64,000 nucleotides of DNA from Wyeomyia smithii (GCF_029784165.1 NC_073696.1:241226892-241290891), one strand, 5' to 3'; shown: positions 35,416-46,879, numbered from the stretch's first letter. The notes: a model not told the origin generated them from the sequence alone. A program made the numbers and translations.

Positions 35416-36195
35416 GCTCAAAACAGTGATTCTACGAAACCGGTTTTGGCATGGTTGTAGTATATTTCACAAAGCAAAATAATATCGAGTATGTCTGAGC
35501 ATTAATGGTAATTCGCTAATATCTAAAAGTGGTAGTCAAATTATATTTTATATTGAGTTAAAAAGTCTCAGTAATTGATTGGTAGGTGTCTGATCTACGT
35601 AAAATGTCAGCAACATGTCGATTTTGCCCCAATTCCCCTACAATACTAAAATAGGTTCAGATTAACTTATTTGAAATCTGTTTAATGTAATATCAAGGAT
35701 GTAAGCAATACTCAAAGATACAATAACAATTTGTCTTTACATGATCCTCCCCCTTTTGCGGGGAGGGGGTTGCATTTTTGGCCAGGGCCGGTCAAAACAC
35801 AGAAATCTCGCTTCAGCTATGAGACAGAATCATCGCGTCTTCCTTGTGGGATAGGATTATGTGAAGACCAATTGTTATTGTATCTTTGAGTATCGCTTAC
35901 AGTCTTGATATTACGTTAAACAGATTTCAGAAAAGGTTATTTAACGTCGAGATAAACCTATTTTAGTATTGTAGGGGAATTGGGGCAAAATCGACATGTT
36001 GCTGACATTTTACGTTGATCAGGCACTTACCAATCAATTTCATAACTTTTTCACTCAATATAAGATGTAATTTGACTAGCACTTTTGGATATTAGCGCAT
36101 TACCATTAATGCTCAGACATACTCGATATTATTTTGCTTTGTGAATTATACTAAAACCATGCTAAAACCGGTTTCGTAGAATCACCGTTTTGAGC
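35416..36195. mobile_element. Large fold-back palindrome, ~330-bp arms
   Basis: The left arm (35416-about 35745) opens GCTCAAAACAGTGATTCTAC. The right arm (about 35868-36195) is its diverged inverse, ending GAATCACCGTTTTGAGC. Words such as GACATACTCGATATTATTTT and CCCCAATTCCCCTACAATAC are shared inversely. The centre (about 120 bp) holds a G/C-run hairpin (CCTCCCCC...GGGGAGGGGG, 35746-35770). No ORF and no obvious target duplication. Confidence 0.8.
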
Positions 36196-36499
36196 TCAGT
36201 TTCTGTCGGATTTAGGATCTGTTTTTTTTTTTCAAATATGGTTAAGAAGATGCTTATATGCAGACAAACTCTTAGAATTTTGATATTTGGTCCTAAAACA
36301 AAATGACGTCGAAAAAACATCGAAAATTTCCGATTTCTAAAAAATTCAAAATGGCGCCATTGTTGCCCCTAAAGTTGAAATATATTTAAACTCGGAAGAG
36401 TTTATTTTCGCAACAAACTTCATCAAAAAATCAAACATAGAAGCCGAGGCAGAAAAATGTTGCACTGTGTTATAAACCTTCTAAAACAACCATTATTCC
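36196..36499. other. AT-rich intronic DNA
   Basis: Nothing recognised between the palindrome and the non-LTR fragment. Confidence 0.4.
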
Positions 36500-36960
36500 T
36501 TCCACTCGGAAAAGAAGGTACAACTTGAAAAGCCTGAAATTGGGTGAGGCTACACTACAGTTTTCAACTGAGACCAAACACTGCGGAATAGTTTTGGAAC
36601 AGAAAATGAGCTGGAATGCATATATTGAAAACGTAAACTGTAAAGCTACGAGTGGCCTCTGGGCGTGTAGCAAAGCTTTTAATAAGCATGCTTTTTTTTT
36701 AATAGCCAAGCAGTACTTAACGCACTGAAAGCCATTACATGTACCTCTAAGCTAGTACCGGAGTACATCCTTCCACTAAGGCAACTGGCAGAAAGTAACC
36801 AAGTCTGCTGGTAATACTTTGTTTCTGGTCACTGCGGAGTGGAAGGTAATGAAAAATACAATACGTTAGCCAGACAGGGGACATATACCGATATTAAAAT
36901 CGGTAAAAATTTGGGTCCAATGCTAACTGAGGATTGTTTCGATAGGTCGTAGTGGGTCGT
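36500..36960 (+). pseudogene. Non-LTR retrotransposon fragment: end of RT and RNase H
   Basis: The plus strand reads LKSLKLGEATLQFSTETKHC then IVLEQKMSWNAYIENVNCKA, the region just after the RT catalytic core, ending in WACSKAF. A separate frame at about 36820-36900 gives FVSGHCGVEGNEK and LARQG, the conserved end of an RNase H domain. Everything between is deleted or decayed, and a stop precedes the RNase H piece. Because it pairs RT with RNase H it belongs to an I/R1/LOA-type lineage, distinct from the intact I-group copy. Confidence 0.65.
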
Positions 36961-38776
36961 AAGTATCCTACACACATGGGAACACCCCAATGACACAGCC
37001 TGCTCTCATTCTGATATTTCTCAGACGTCTTCGATGTGCTGTCCTTCCGAGCCCAAAACGTCGAAGGGAACCTAATAACCGATGGGACGGATGGCCATGC
37101 GGTAGAAATAACATTTTGAGGTTGAACGGTGAAGAAGAAAGATTTGTCGACAAAAACCGGAGAGGACTGAGACAAAACAGCTGAAAAGGACAGCATCCCT
37201 GCCAATTTTTTCGAGGTCGCTGCCGTAGATAATTTTTTTACAGAAAGTCTTTAATTTGAAAATACAAGTGCTGCGCCCAACATTTAGATTGAAGAAAGGT
37301 TAGGCCGCGTGGAAAAAGTGGATAACTGACAGGAAAAAATTGTGGTTGGTTTTTATTTTTATCAACAACGCCGTGAAGCACTTACCATTGCTTCGCGGAG
37401 CATCAAGTGCTCCACAGAGCACGATTTGGGAATCCCTGGTCTGGATACTCGTGGCAGACATATCGTGGAAGTGATCGTCGTTGTCATATCGATTTTACCT
37501 GCACTATTCACAGTTCTCTGGCTTCGATTCCCTCGCGTACCAGTTCGAGTAATGCTCCGATGTTTCAAGTACCGAGTTACAAATCATCTGAGGAAAACGA
37601 TAAACATTTTTAAAAATTCACCTTTTGCCCAGAAAACGTGGCTTTTTTAAATGATATATAAAAACTGGTATAGCTTTAGGACCCAATTTGCTCATCGATT
37701 GAAAAATGCAGGTGCTCCGCCAAAAATTTTGGCATGAAAAAGTGCTGCGCCGAGCAGAATGTCTGTGATCCCCTTCCACAAAAGCTCAAAATAATGGTCG
37801 CAGTGGTCCAAATTTTACGGCGCGGAATTACATAAAAAATACCACTCCGTGCACAGCCGATGGTACAAAGCACCTTGGTAAAATGCATTTGTTGGAAGAT
37901 CGAATCCGGCTGCTGACACGTACGTTTCTGTACAAACTTTTCAGTAAACATATTTGCTGTTCTGTGTGCTAAGTGTAAGGTTCGAAAGAGTGTATTTACA
38001 AATTCAAACAGATCTTTCTACATTTTTTGTAGATTTCGTATTTACAGCTCAAGGAGGAACATGATAAACGGCATTTTTTTTCCTGTCACGGAAAAATATT
38101 GTTTGTACATGATTAGTTGGATTAGTGAAGATTAGTAATCTAGCTAAACTAAAATCACAAGGAAACTTTGTTTCCATCAAAAATTTATTCGCAGGATATT
38201 TTACTAAGAACAAGATTCTGGACTCACTAGTGCCTTTTCAAAAAATCATGACAAAATTAGTCGAAAATCGGTTCACTAGAGATGTTTATCGCAAAATGTA
38301 TATCAAAATATCAAAAGTTAAACATCATGTTGTGGCAAAACGTAAACTAGTTTTTTGCAGCGACAAAAAGCAAATCCTCAATTACTTTTAAGAGTGACAC
38401 GATTCTTCAAGCAGAGAAGTTTTTAATTAATTTCAATAGTATTTTAAAAGAGTTGATTAAACTTATTCAATTTGATTTCATATCTGCACGCTGGCCTTAT
38501 TTTGTATTTCGATAAGATAATTTTTAATGTTGATTTATTTCAATTTTTTCGTAGAGTTCCTCATCTCTCTTGTTGTCGGTATTTCAAATTTACAAGTTTT
38601 CCTTTGAAAAAGTTTTTTTACTGTTTCCGAGTCCATTTTGTTTTTTTTTAATCGCCCACCGAGCAATTTTGCTGTGTGAAAAACCTTCTGGAACATATTC
38701 GAATAGTCGAAGAAGCTTCTATACAAATAGACTTATTGTAAGTAGAAGATAGAGAAAAATTAGGGATAATGAATTA
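36961..38776. other. Intronic DNA, nothing recognised
   Basis: No domain-bearing frame. Words such as GGTGCTCCGCC and GTGCTGCGCC recur between about 37270 and 37750, suggesting a decayed repeat. Confidence 0.35.
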
Positions 38777-38948
38777 GGGGCCATCCACATACCACGTGGA
38801 CAGATTTTTAACGCTTTTGACACCCCCCCCCCCCGCTACCCCTCCGTGGCCAACTGCCCATATAAATTCTAAAAAAATTGTATGGACCGTGGACATTAGC
38901 CAACCCCCCTCCCCGCCAAAGCTGTCCACGTGGTATGTGGATGGCCCC
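38777..38948. mobile_element. 172-bp MITE with TTA duplication (PIF/Harbinger-like)
   Basis: The left end GGGGCCATCCACATACCACG and the right end CGTGGTATGTGGATGGCCCC are exact inverses (at least 26 bp including TGGACAG/CTGTCCA). TTA stands outside both ends (38774-38776, 38949-38951). Three-base TWA duplications with GG-rich ends are typical of PIF/Harbinger. The interior has a C13 run and no coding capacity. Confidence 0.88.
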
Positions 38949-38951
38949 TTA

Positions 38952-39499
38952 AACACTCTTCAATATTAAAATTGCCATCAAGCAAAATTAGATCATTTAA
39001 GATAAATTCCTTTTTAACAGAAAAAAAGCCCGTGGCTGTTATAAAAATTCCTGACTTTTTCAGGTTAGATAAGAGTCAGTCTTCTGATAAATTCTGTTTT
39101 TTTTTTTTTTAGATTATTTCAGATGCTAAGTTGTCTCAAATGAAAATGTTAAGTCCATTGTGTCCAATTAGCAGAAGGGTCAAGTTTCGACGACATAATA
39201 TTAGTATATAAGCTTTGTTTTTACACTAGAATGTACTAACTTGTTCTCAATTACGAAAACATACATTATGTTTACTAATGTTTAAACAAACACATTTAAA
39301 GATCAAGAGGTTTTTGGGATTCGCTCAAATTTCCAATGATAATCATGCATATACAGGACTATTTTTAAATTTTTCCTATCTATCAAATTTTTCTTCCTGA
39401 AGGAAACGATTCCAGAGAACGTCTCCACATTTCATGATGATGGTAATGATACTGAAAGCAAGGATTTTTCAACATTGGTAGTCAGAATATGTCATAAGT
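38952..39499. other. AT-rich intronic DNA
   Basis: Nothing supported. Confidence 0.4.
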
Positions 39500-41600
39500 T
39501 AGCAATTGCCAGACAAACCACAACTATAAGAAATATCCAAAAAATAATTTAGCTGAGCTTCTGCTGCCGAATGAAATTCAGCGCCATTGGTCCGGACAAC
39601 GAGGACGAACCGCACCAAGAGACGCCATTTTAGCCAAACAACGCAAAGCCCTACCCGAAAGGGACTGTACTGAAGCCGATCGATGATTACACAAGTCCTC
39701 CCGCGCTGCAGTACCTCCATCCACTGTCCCCGCAAGCTTTGTCTGGTTAAAACTATCGCACCAGACCCAACCGTTGATGAAACTGATGATGGCGTTGATG
39801 ACGATGATTATACCGCCACTGGCACCATTCCACCCTTTCTTCACCCGTCGACCGGTGATGATGACGCCCGGCATGACATGACCCTGCTGCTGCGGCCACA
39901 GACCGTATTTGCTACTTTGAAAACCCACTCGTCGCGTGAAACTGCACTACCCATACAGACGAAGGGTTCCGTCCTGTTCGTGTCCGTATTTCCCAAACGG
40001 CGACGGTACACCGCGAGAGACGCACATCCAGAGGGACACACAGCCTGGTTTAAATCCGGGCCATTTGCTAAGCGAGGTGAACTGGAATATGGACTCGCTC
40101 GGTCCCTTCTTGCGCCGTGTTGTGGCCCGCTTTGCTCTTTGTTGTTTTGGACTCGGCATCTCCACGCCTGCAGACACTTCACAGCAACCGGAGTACGAAA
40201 TGTGTGCACGAGAGGAGGAGAAAGAAACGGGACAAGTGAGGGAAACGTGCCGAGGGGATTGTTGAAAGGAAGCGAAAGGAGAAGAAACTTGGGCCAACAT
40301 CAGGCTACAGCTGCCGATGTGTTTTCGAAAAAGGACACACCACCACCGTGCAAATAAGCGACCAGACGGGTTTGGCCGCGGTATCGAGTGCTGCGAGGGA
40401 CAACAGATGGTCACATTTTGACTCGAGCCATATTTCTACCCGCGCTTCGAAACTGCGTTGGAAGAACAGAATGGCCAGTACTAAATATTTACGAAAGTTT
40501 TTCATTCGGTTTTTGTTTTGCAAAAATGTGCCCCACATTGACGTAAAAAATAAAGCCCCTAACGAGAGACACTCTACCGCATAACATTCGCAGGTAAAGA
40601 AATCAAGATACTTTCACGCTCTAAGGACACACTCTTGCCTCGCTGCATCATATCTTCCTCTTTGTTTGGAGGCTGTGCAGAAAAAAAAGGTTGCTTCAGA
40701 GGAGCCAGCATAAACGCCAAACCGAGGGCGGATTTCATCACACTGTGCCATCATCATCGTCCATCACAGACCCAGATTTCAGTAAAGCACCGCACCGTGC
40801 CCCGCAAGAGTATCATCCGCAGAAAACGGGCCATGACCGAGAGCCGTAGCGCGCTTGTATGTGCGACTGTATGGGTGTGCTACCTTATTGCCTGCCTACG
40901 CCGTGTGCGTCACCGATGCCACATGACTATGGCTGGATGCGCGCGGTAGGGGACAAACAGCACACGGACAACGGCACTCTCGACTACGGGTGCGATAGGG
41001 AAAAAAATACCCTGAACCGGATGGCCGCACAACAACGACGACAAACGGCGTTGCTGCTTGCTCGAGGCCACCGACGTAACTCCGTTCGTTGGTATGAGTA
41101 GCAGGACGGACGGCAGGTAGACGAAGGAAACACGCCATTATAGAAGACTTCAAGCCACTGCGGTCCCCTTCTCGAGTTCGGTTTCAGCTTCACCTTGCTT
41201 TCGTGACGACCGTCGCCTGGGGACACGCTCGACGGGGGGATTTCTCAGAATCTTCAATGGGGTACCTCTCCGAGGCTCCAGCAGATATGGCCTCCCGAAC
41301 ACGCCACGGTAGGTCGCATCGCTAGGACTGTGTTCGAGCGTCGTCAGGGTTTACTTGCTTCCCTGCAGGTCGACCAGTCGGATCGGAGTTGCCTCACCAA
41401 AAGCCATCGGTTAGGGACGAACAAAAGCAGGAAGAGAAGTGGGAAAGATATCATTGGTCGATGATGATGATTGTGCCGCTGACACTGATGGGGCCCGGAA
41501 TTCTGTGCACGGGCGGCAGAACGGACGCGACTAGCAAGGGATGAGGAAAGTTTTCCTAGCCGGCACAGTTGCCACGGTGCGCGTAAGTCCCATACAGCTT
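39500..41600. other. GC-rich block near the 5' side of the long intron
   Basis: Composition is clearly GC-richer than neighbours, and long overlapping frames (for example 224 codons at 39683-40357, plus) stay open on both strands. None shows conserved-domain character, and they overlap in several frames, so I read them as composition artefacts. GTGCGC|GTAAGTCCC at 41584/41585 on the plus strand is a perfect GTAAGT donor match. Enhancer, promoter or antisense 5'UTR roles are possible but not shown. Confidence 0.3.
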
Positions 41601-42643
41601 GACGGGTGCGGGATTGTTATTGATTTTTGTCTACGGGAGCAGCGAAAAAAAACGTGTTTATATAACAATGCTTCAGACCATTGGCTGTCTTATCAACTCT
41701 CGGGTTGCATTTTGATTTTGTCCCTTGTTAGACAAAACGGAAAATAAGCAACTGTCTAACTCCGCCCGTGCAACCTGTATACAAAGAGCTACTTTTTCCA
41801 ATTTTGTGTTTTGTTGTCTACGTTTCAACGACAGGAATTTTTGATCCAAATAACATTTTCAGGATACGATTTCTTAGTCATCTAATGTACGATTTTGGGC
41901 TTCTCTGATAGTTAGAACCATTCCCTGGGATTTTGAGCAGCCTTATTTAGATTTTTGTCTGTCTAGTGTTGGTTTATCAAAGCATTCCAAACACTATTGA
42001 CCTTTCTTTTATTTTTTTCCAACCCGCTTCTAGTCTTTAGAATATTAGGCGTAATTTTTTTGTCAAATTCTAGTTCAGAAGTACAACTTAATTAGAGATC
42101 ATTGTCTAAATCCATTTTTGTGGTTTTCTAGAGTGCATCAATTTCATCGTGCTTTTACCAAGAACCATCTCTTCACTCAATTTTCAACTTTTTAGTAACT
42201 TCTAAAATAATTTGGGAAAATGTTTTTCGATTTTTATTGGTATACCGTAATAAATAGAACTGCAGGTTAGATGAAGGAAATGGGAAATTCAGCTCAAAAT
42301 AATCTGAAATCCACAGAATCCAATTAACCTGGAAACAAATTCAAAAATCGCGATTGCCATAAAAAAATATTTGTTCAATAGTCAGATTTTTTTTAATTCA
42401 AAAGTAGAAATAAATTTTCGGAAAATGTTATAAATTTTAACAAATCTGTTCAAACATTGTTCAAAAATCATTAAAAACTGTTTTATAGATTAGTGAAAAA
42501 TCGAAAGAGAAAATATTGAATGCGAAAAGTGTGCAAAACTTTTTTTAAGCAGGATGAAATATTGATGGAAATTTCACCCTCGATAATTTTTTTTTCTACC
42601 CATCTTTGACCTCAATTATTCCCTTCTGATGAACAATTACTCA
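41601..42643. other. AT-rich start of the long intron
   Basis: The intron sequence immediately following the exon 1 donor (minus strand) has low GC and no recognised element. Confidence 0.45.
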
Positions 42644-42644
42644 C

Positions 42645-43341
42645 CACTAAAATTGACCGGATCCTCTGCATCGGAAACGTCCCTGGAGTGCCGCTGTTGC
42701 GACTTGGCCTGTTGGTTCCGGTTGTGATCGACGTCGCCGCTGTCATCTTCCTCCACAAACAACCGACCAACTGTGTCGGTGTCCCGCACGTTGAAATCAT
42801 AATTTGGCCTTAGTCCGGCCTTTTTCAGTGTGTCCACGTAGCGCGAAATTGTACGCAAACTAGGCAGCTGCAGCTCCCCGTCCTTTATCAACGATTGATA
42901 CGCATGCACTCCGATGGCAGCTTTTAGTTTAACGGCTGCTTTAACGTTTGGTTCCTTCCACTTCTTGCGGACATCGTCGTCCACGTCGGCTGCGGACGGA
43001 GCACCCGGTGCCTGCTGAACCGGTACACTTTCTCCGCTCTCACTGCCATCCGGTGCCGTACCTCCCTGGCCGGATAGTGCTTGGAGCTTATCCCCCATCC
43101 GTTTCAGACGTTTCTTTGCAGCGTAATATTCACGCCTCACCGTTCCATACCGGAGTTTGGTGTTCTCAAGCGTTTTATTACATTCAACTAGAGTGGTTAA
43201 CAGACGGCAATTCTCCTCCCTCAGGATGGATACTTCGTTACTATCACCTGACACCGAGCCAGCGCCATTCTGTAACAACAAACGCCGTTGCCTATTTGCA
43301 CTGCCCAGCTCCTGATCAGAATCCCCAGGCGTGTGAGACAT
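42645..43341 (-). CDS. Exon 1 of P-transposase-derived HTH-repeat protein (first coding exon)
   Basis: This exon encodes residues 1-232 plus the first base of codon 233. The start is ATG 43341-43339 (MSHTPGDSDQ) with A at -3; an in-frame TAA at 43368-43366 upstream rules out an earlier start. A GTG six bases upstream is not needed. Residues about 38-90 form a strongly heptad-like coiled coil (ILREENCRLLTTLVECNKTL, then basic AKKRLKRMGDKLQAL). Residues 128-175 form the first module: W128, the AAIG turn, Y, and LPSLRTISRY. An acidic, Gln/His-containing tail follows. The exon ends AGTG|GTGAGTAA, a consensus donor. Coiled coil followed by this module is the order seen after the THAP finger in P-type transposases; the finger itself is absent. 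The coiled coil suggests dimerisation. Confidence 0.85.
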
Positions 43342-44060
43342 GATCACTTCAAAACTACACTCAAATTAATCCAAAACTAATTGACTTGTTTTCACTTCGT
43401 AGCAAACCAAAGCGTTAGCTTATAATTCACACTACTAACTAGGCGTTGTGGTCACGAGAAAAACAAGCCTCAAACAGCGAATTTTTGTAATCGGAGGGTA
43501 CGCAGCAGTAGGCCGCTGCCAGTTTGCAACGAAGCAGCCGTATTCTGCCTGTCGCTGCTGCGGCCGATGATAGAGATGACGATGACGATGATGATGGTGT
43601 AGATGACGGAAACCAAGGCCTGCTCCTCTCCCAGTCCGTCACACACTCAATGCGAAGCGGATCGGTTCCCTTGCGTGGTGCACTGTACCTACAGCGCTCA
43701 GTGTGGACGTCCGACAACGACGACGGCAACAGTAGTAGTGGTACGAGGGCGAGGTGCCTGATGTATACGAGAAGTAAAAAAACGCGATTCCTGCTTGGCT
43801 GGCTGCTCTTGTGTCGAGCGGATCTCGGTTCACATTTTTCGCCTTCTTCAGAACCGCACAATGACCACGTAACAGGGCACCTTCGTTTTTCGTCAAACAC
43901 CTCGCGAAGGAAATTCAATCATTCACACTATATGAGCCCGACACTACTAGCACTGATAAGCAATTGTAAACAAATCAGCGATTACTATCGCACACTGGCG
44001 CGGCACTATAAAATTTCCTTTCGACTTTTCCAAAGCACGCTCTTTGTATGTTGAAAACAA
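43342..44060 (-). promoter_or_regulatory. Likely promoter / 5'UTR region of the P-like gene
   Basis: Upstream of the ATG the minus strand has a short AT-rich leader and then a GC-rich segment (about 43450-43900) without coding character, as expected of a promoter-proximal region. No TATA box in the minus orientation was found at a suitable distance. CTATAAAAT at 44007 is TATA-like but in plus orientation, so it does not serve this gene. The transcription start is undefined. Confidence 0.35.
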
Positions 44061-45269
44061 CAATAAATGAACTTTTTAAACCAAGCAGAGAGCGGAGTAA
44101 TTCAATTCCTATGGTTGAGACCACCGTGTTGTTGCTACCGATATTCGCCTACGTGCGCAAATAGCCGGAAATGTGGTTTTCCGCTTCTCTTCCGATTAAT
44201 GGTTTATCTTCCACAATTTGCTCCAACGAGAAAAGAACCAACACCCGACCGTCACGTTTAGCAACTACGGAAAGAATGAAGCTAGAAAAAGCAGGAAAAG
44301 CTACCGAGACTGAAAAGTCAGACTACAGGTGGTAAGAAAGAGAGAGAAAGAGAGAAGAATTCGATGCTGACAGACGAAAACGAAGATGTTGCCTGAAAAA
44401 AAAAAACAAGCACAAAACCGAAAGCGTTATGAACGTTATGAGGAGCAGCTTCTACACGGTGAAGTCGATATGCCAATTTTGAGTATTTCCAAGTGCGGAG
44501 TGATCTGCAATAGAGATAAGTAACTTTCCAGTGTAAAGTTGCTTTTGTTTCATCCAAACTGCAAATCATCGCATCTTCGACTTTTTATCATTTTTGGTCG
44601 AGCATGTTCCGCAGCTTCTTTTGATTCCTGATCACGAATGAAAAATTTATTCAGAAACGATTTAGAACATATAATAAGAGTCCAATTAAATATTTGTCCA
44701 GCTGCTAACAATATATTATTGCAAACAAAACAGCGATTTGTAAATATTATCCTCAGCGAGAGGCACTAACACATTCGTACGTAAATAGATCTATAGAGCT
44801 ATCTTAAGGGGTTATATTCCTTTTTGCTCAAGAAAAAAAAGCTAAATTTGAAATTTTTTTAAACGTGTAGCATCTTTTTTATTTCATAAAAGTAGTTGCG
44901 GTAGTAATTTTCTGAGAGTTCAGTTATTCAACAACAACAAAACACGTTTGTTCATAAGAAATACCAATAATTCATGGAGTAATGGTCGTTTCCCCAAAAC
45001 GCTTTTTTGGCAGAGGTTTGCGGTGTTTACGATAGCAGCAGATCAACTAAAATAAAATAAACTCATCTTATTTCATTAGTTTAGAAGTGTGCCAGGAATC
45101 AGAACGATCATTTTATTTTCAGTGCAGTGTTTTATTTTCAAACAAACAAACGAAAACAAACAAACGAATCAAACAACAATTGCAAACGAATACCTTTTTT
45201 CCCGAAAAAAACATGTTTTCAGCGCTGAAAATTGCAATATTTTTTTGTTTTTTTTTCAGCAAATTAAAC
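44061..45269. other. AT-rich DNA, nothing recognised
   Basis: An AG-rich run (GAAAGAGAGAGAAAGAGAGA-like, about 44335) is the only notable feature. Confidence 0.4.
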
Positions 45270-45593
45270 CACAGACAAACAGACGTTTTTCTTCGAAGAA
45301 AAATGTAGAAAGATCTTCGTCCTTATTCGAAACGTTACACTCATGCGCCACCATGTGAGCTTGTTGCCTACTAACTTATTTTCGTAAAACGGGTTTTGTC
45401 TTTGCTAGTGGGTTTGCACGCTTGCTCAACCAATACCAGCGACATTACTGACGATTTTTTCTTTTGTAAGGAATGTGCACGCTTGCTTATAGCGGCACTA
45501 GCGGTATTATAACCCACTAAGCAAAATTTCAAAGTAATCGTAATTATTCTGGTCGATGGAATCGTCATCAAGTGGCTCGTCTATTTGTCTGTG
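45270..45593. mobile_element. 324-bp MITE, CACAGAC-type ends
   Basis: The ends CACAGACAAACAGACG and CGTCTATTTGTCTGTG are inverses with one mismatch. The flanking 7-mers ATTAAAC (45263-45269) and GTTAAAC (45594-45600) differ at one base. It belongs to the same family as 46543-46847. No ORF with domain content. Confidence 0.78.
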
Positions 45594-45600
45594 GTTAAAC

Positions 45601-46489
45601 TTCGTGTATCAAAAATCAATCGTTCAACGACCGGGAATTTATTAACGAACATTTGAAAAAATGGTGAATAAAACCTTAGTTTATAGTTTTACCGCATTCG
45701 TAAACACGGCAAAGTCATTCTTTGAGAAAAAACCATTTAGCTTATGCGGCCGTGACGAGGTGCGCTTCAAATGCCTCATTTTTCCTCCTTATTGCTCAGA
45801 CCTTTATAAAAATTTATAAAAATGTTCTCAAGATGTTGTACTTTAAGATAATGCAATAAAAAAATTGATTTTTCGAAAACTAAAAAGGTATTTAACCCCT
45901 TAAAGCTCAGTCACGCACACAAAATTCGGGTTGTTTCGCTTATAATTATAGCCGGGTTGTTTAGCTATGCTAGTTTTCTAAGCAAAACTCCTCGAAATCT
46001 GCTACTCGTGAAGTCGCCCATAGAATTATCCAGGTGCGTTTGTATTAGTGCAATGTATTAAAACTTACAGATCTCACAAAACAGTCGTTGTTTTGATGCT
46101 TTTTTGCAGAGATACCGGTATAATAACACTTTACCAATGGATTGCTGTAGAAAAACTTACCGGACGACTTTATTTTTGATTAAGTGTGAACTGCTCTACT
46201 ATAACGAGCTTCTTTCCTGTCAGGTTTATATTAAGAGGAACTTATTTTGTCAAGAGGAATGAGCCTTAACGAAAGCTTGTCCTACGTGTGAATATCGCCA
46301 ATTAAAATTCCCTGGAGAGGATTAATATTACTCTGATCAGATTCATTTATATTATAATTTTTTTTTTGTCCAGAGAGAGGAGTTCTATTGGAACTTAATC
46401 TTCCTCCTGCCAATACCGCACCACAGCTACAATATCCCGAAGAGGCGCATATGCTAAACCTTCAGTTAATTTTATTATAAATAAAAAAA
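45601..46489. other. AT-rich DNA, nothing recognised
   Basis: No supported feature apart from the right TSD copy of the preceding MITE. Confidence 0.4.
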
Positions 46490-46879
46490 GCGCACTTTTT
46501 CACGCGCGTGAAAAAAATTAACACTTTTTATGAGATTTTCACCACAGACTAACAGACATGACACTTCGAACAAATGTTCAATAAAATCATCGTCCGGATG
46601 ATTCTAGTACTTTACGTTAGTAACACTAGCACCATCTGCTGCCTTATTCGCGCTGCGTCATGTATTTCGACATCAGAACTAGCGTTACTGCATGTGTCAA
46701 ATGGGGAACCACAAAACATGTATGAAATTGCATGACAGCGCCCCAGACGACGTTTTCGCGCGATGACTGTTATTCGATTGGAAATTTGAAATGATCGTTT
46801 TTCTGTGGCGATGGAGCTAGTTCCAGTGTTACGTCTGTTAGTCTGTGTTTTCACTTAGCTTGAAACTCTAAACAGGGCT
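46490..46879. mobile_element. Right part of a TAA-flanked MITE, interrupted by another MITE
   Basis: TTTTTCACGCGCGTGAAAAA at the left and, after the insertion at 46543-46847, TTTTCACTTAGCTTGAAACT then AAACAGGGCT followed by TAA parallel the right half of the element at 47259-47669. The left half of this copy is not recognisable. Confidence 0.6.
46543..46847. mobile_element. 305-bp MITE, CACAGAC-type ends, 7-bp TSD
   Basis: The ends CACAGACTAACAGACATGAC and its inverse (two mismatches over 23 bases) bound the element. The exact 7-mer TTTTCAC flanks both sides (46536-46542 and 46848-46854). It lies inside the TAA-flanked MITE copy, restoring that element's sequence when removed conceptually at the repeat border. 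Superfamily uncertain: 7-8-bp duplications occur in hAT and P types. Confidence 0.85.

Larger units (their letters stand above)
19299..42644 (-). other. ~23.3-kb intron of the P-like gene, TE-filled
   Basis: The donor on the minus strand is GTGAGTAATT starting at 42644, and the acceptor ends TTTCTGCAG at 19299. The intron is phase 1. It holds mariner, RTE, I-group and MITE sequences described separately, plus GC-rich blocks near 23.0-24.9 kb and 39.5-41.6 kb. The I-group and RTE copies and the DD37E fossil lie in antisense orientation to the gene; the mariner at 26.5-25.9 kb is in sense. No additional coding exon with module-like content was found inside. Confidence 0.75.

Noticed and set aside
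35249..35600. Missing N-terminal half of the mariner at 25935-26506, expected on the far side of the nest
   Set aside because: Minus-strand translation in three frames gave no convincing mariner HTH sequence.
39683..40357. 224-codon plus-strand frame
   Set aside because: Lies in a GC-rich block where frames stay open on both strands; sequence shows no conserved pattern and mixed, non-repetitive low-quality composition.
43342..43347. GTG at 43347 as start of the P-like protein
   Set aside because: A normal ATG with A at -3 follows six bases later, and eukaryotic initiation at GTG is not needed to explain the frame.
44007..44015. TATA box for the P-like gene
   Set aside because: CTATAAAAT is in plus orientation while the gene is on the minus strand, and it lies about 670 bases from the start codon.
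43524..44054. 176-codon plus-strand frame with an Asp run upstream of the P-like gene
   Set aside because: Composition-driven: GATGACGATGACGATGATGA-type low complexity in GC-rich promoter-proximal DNA, overlapping two other open frames on the minus strand and without domain character.
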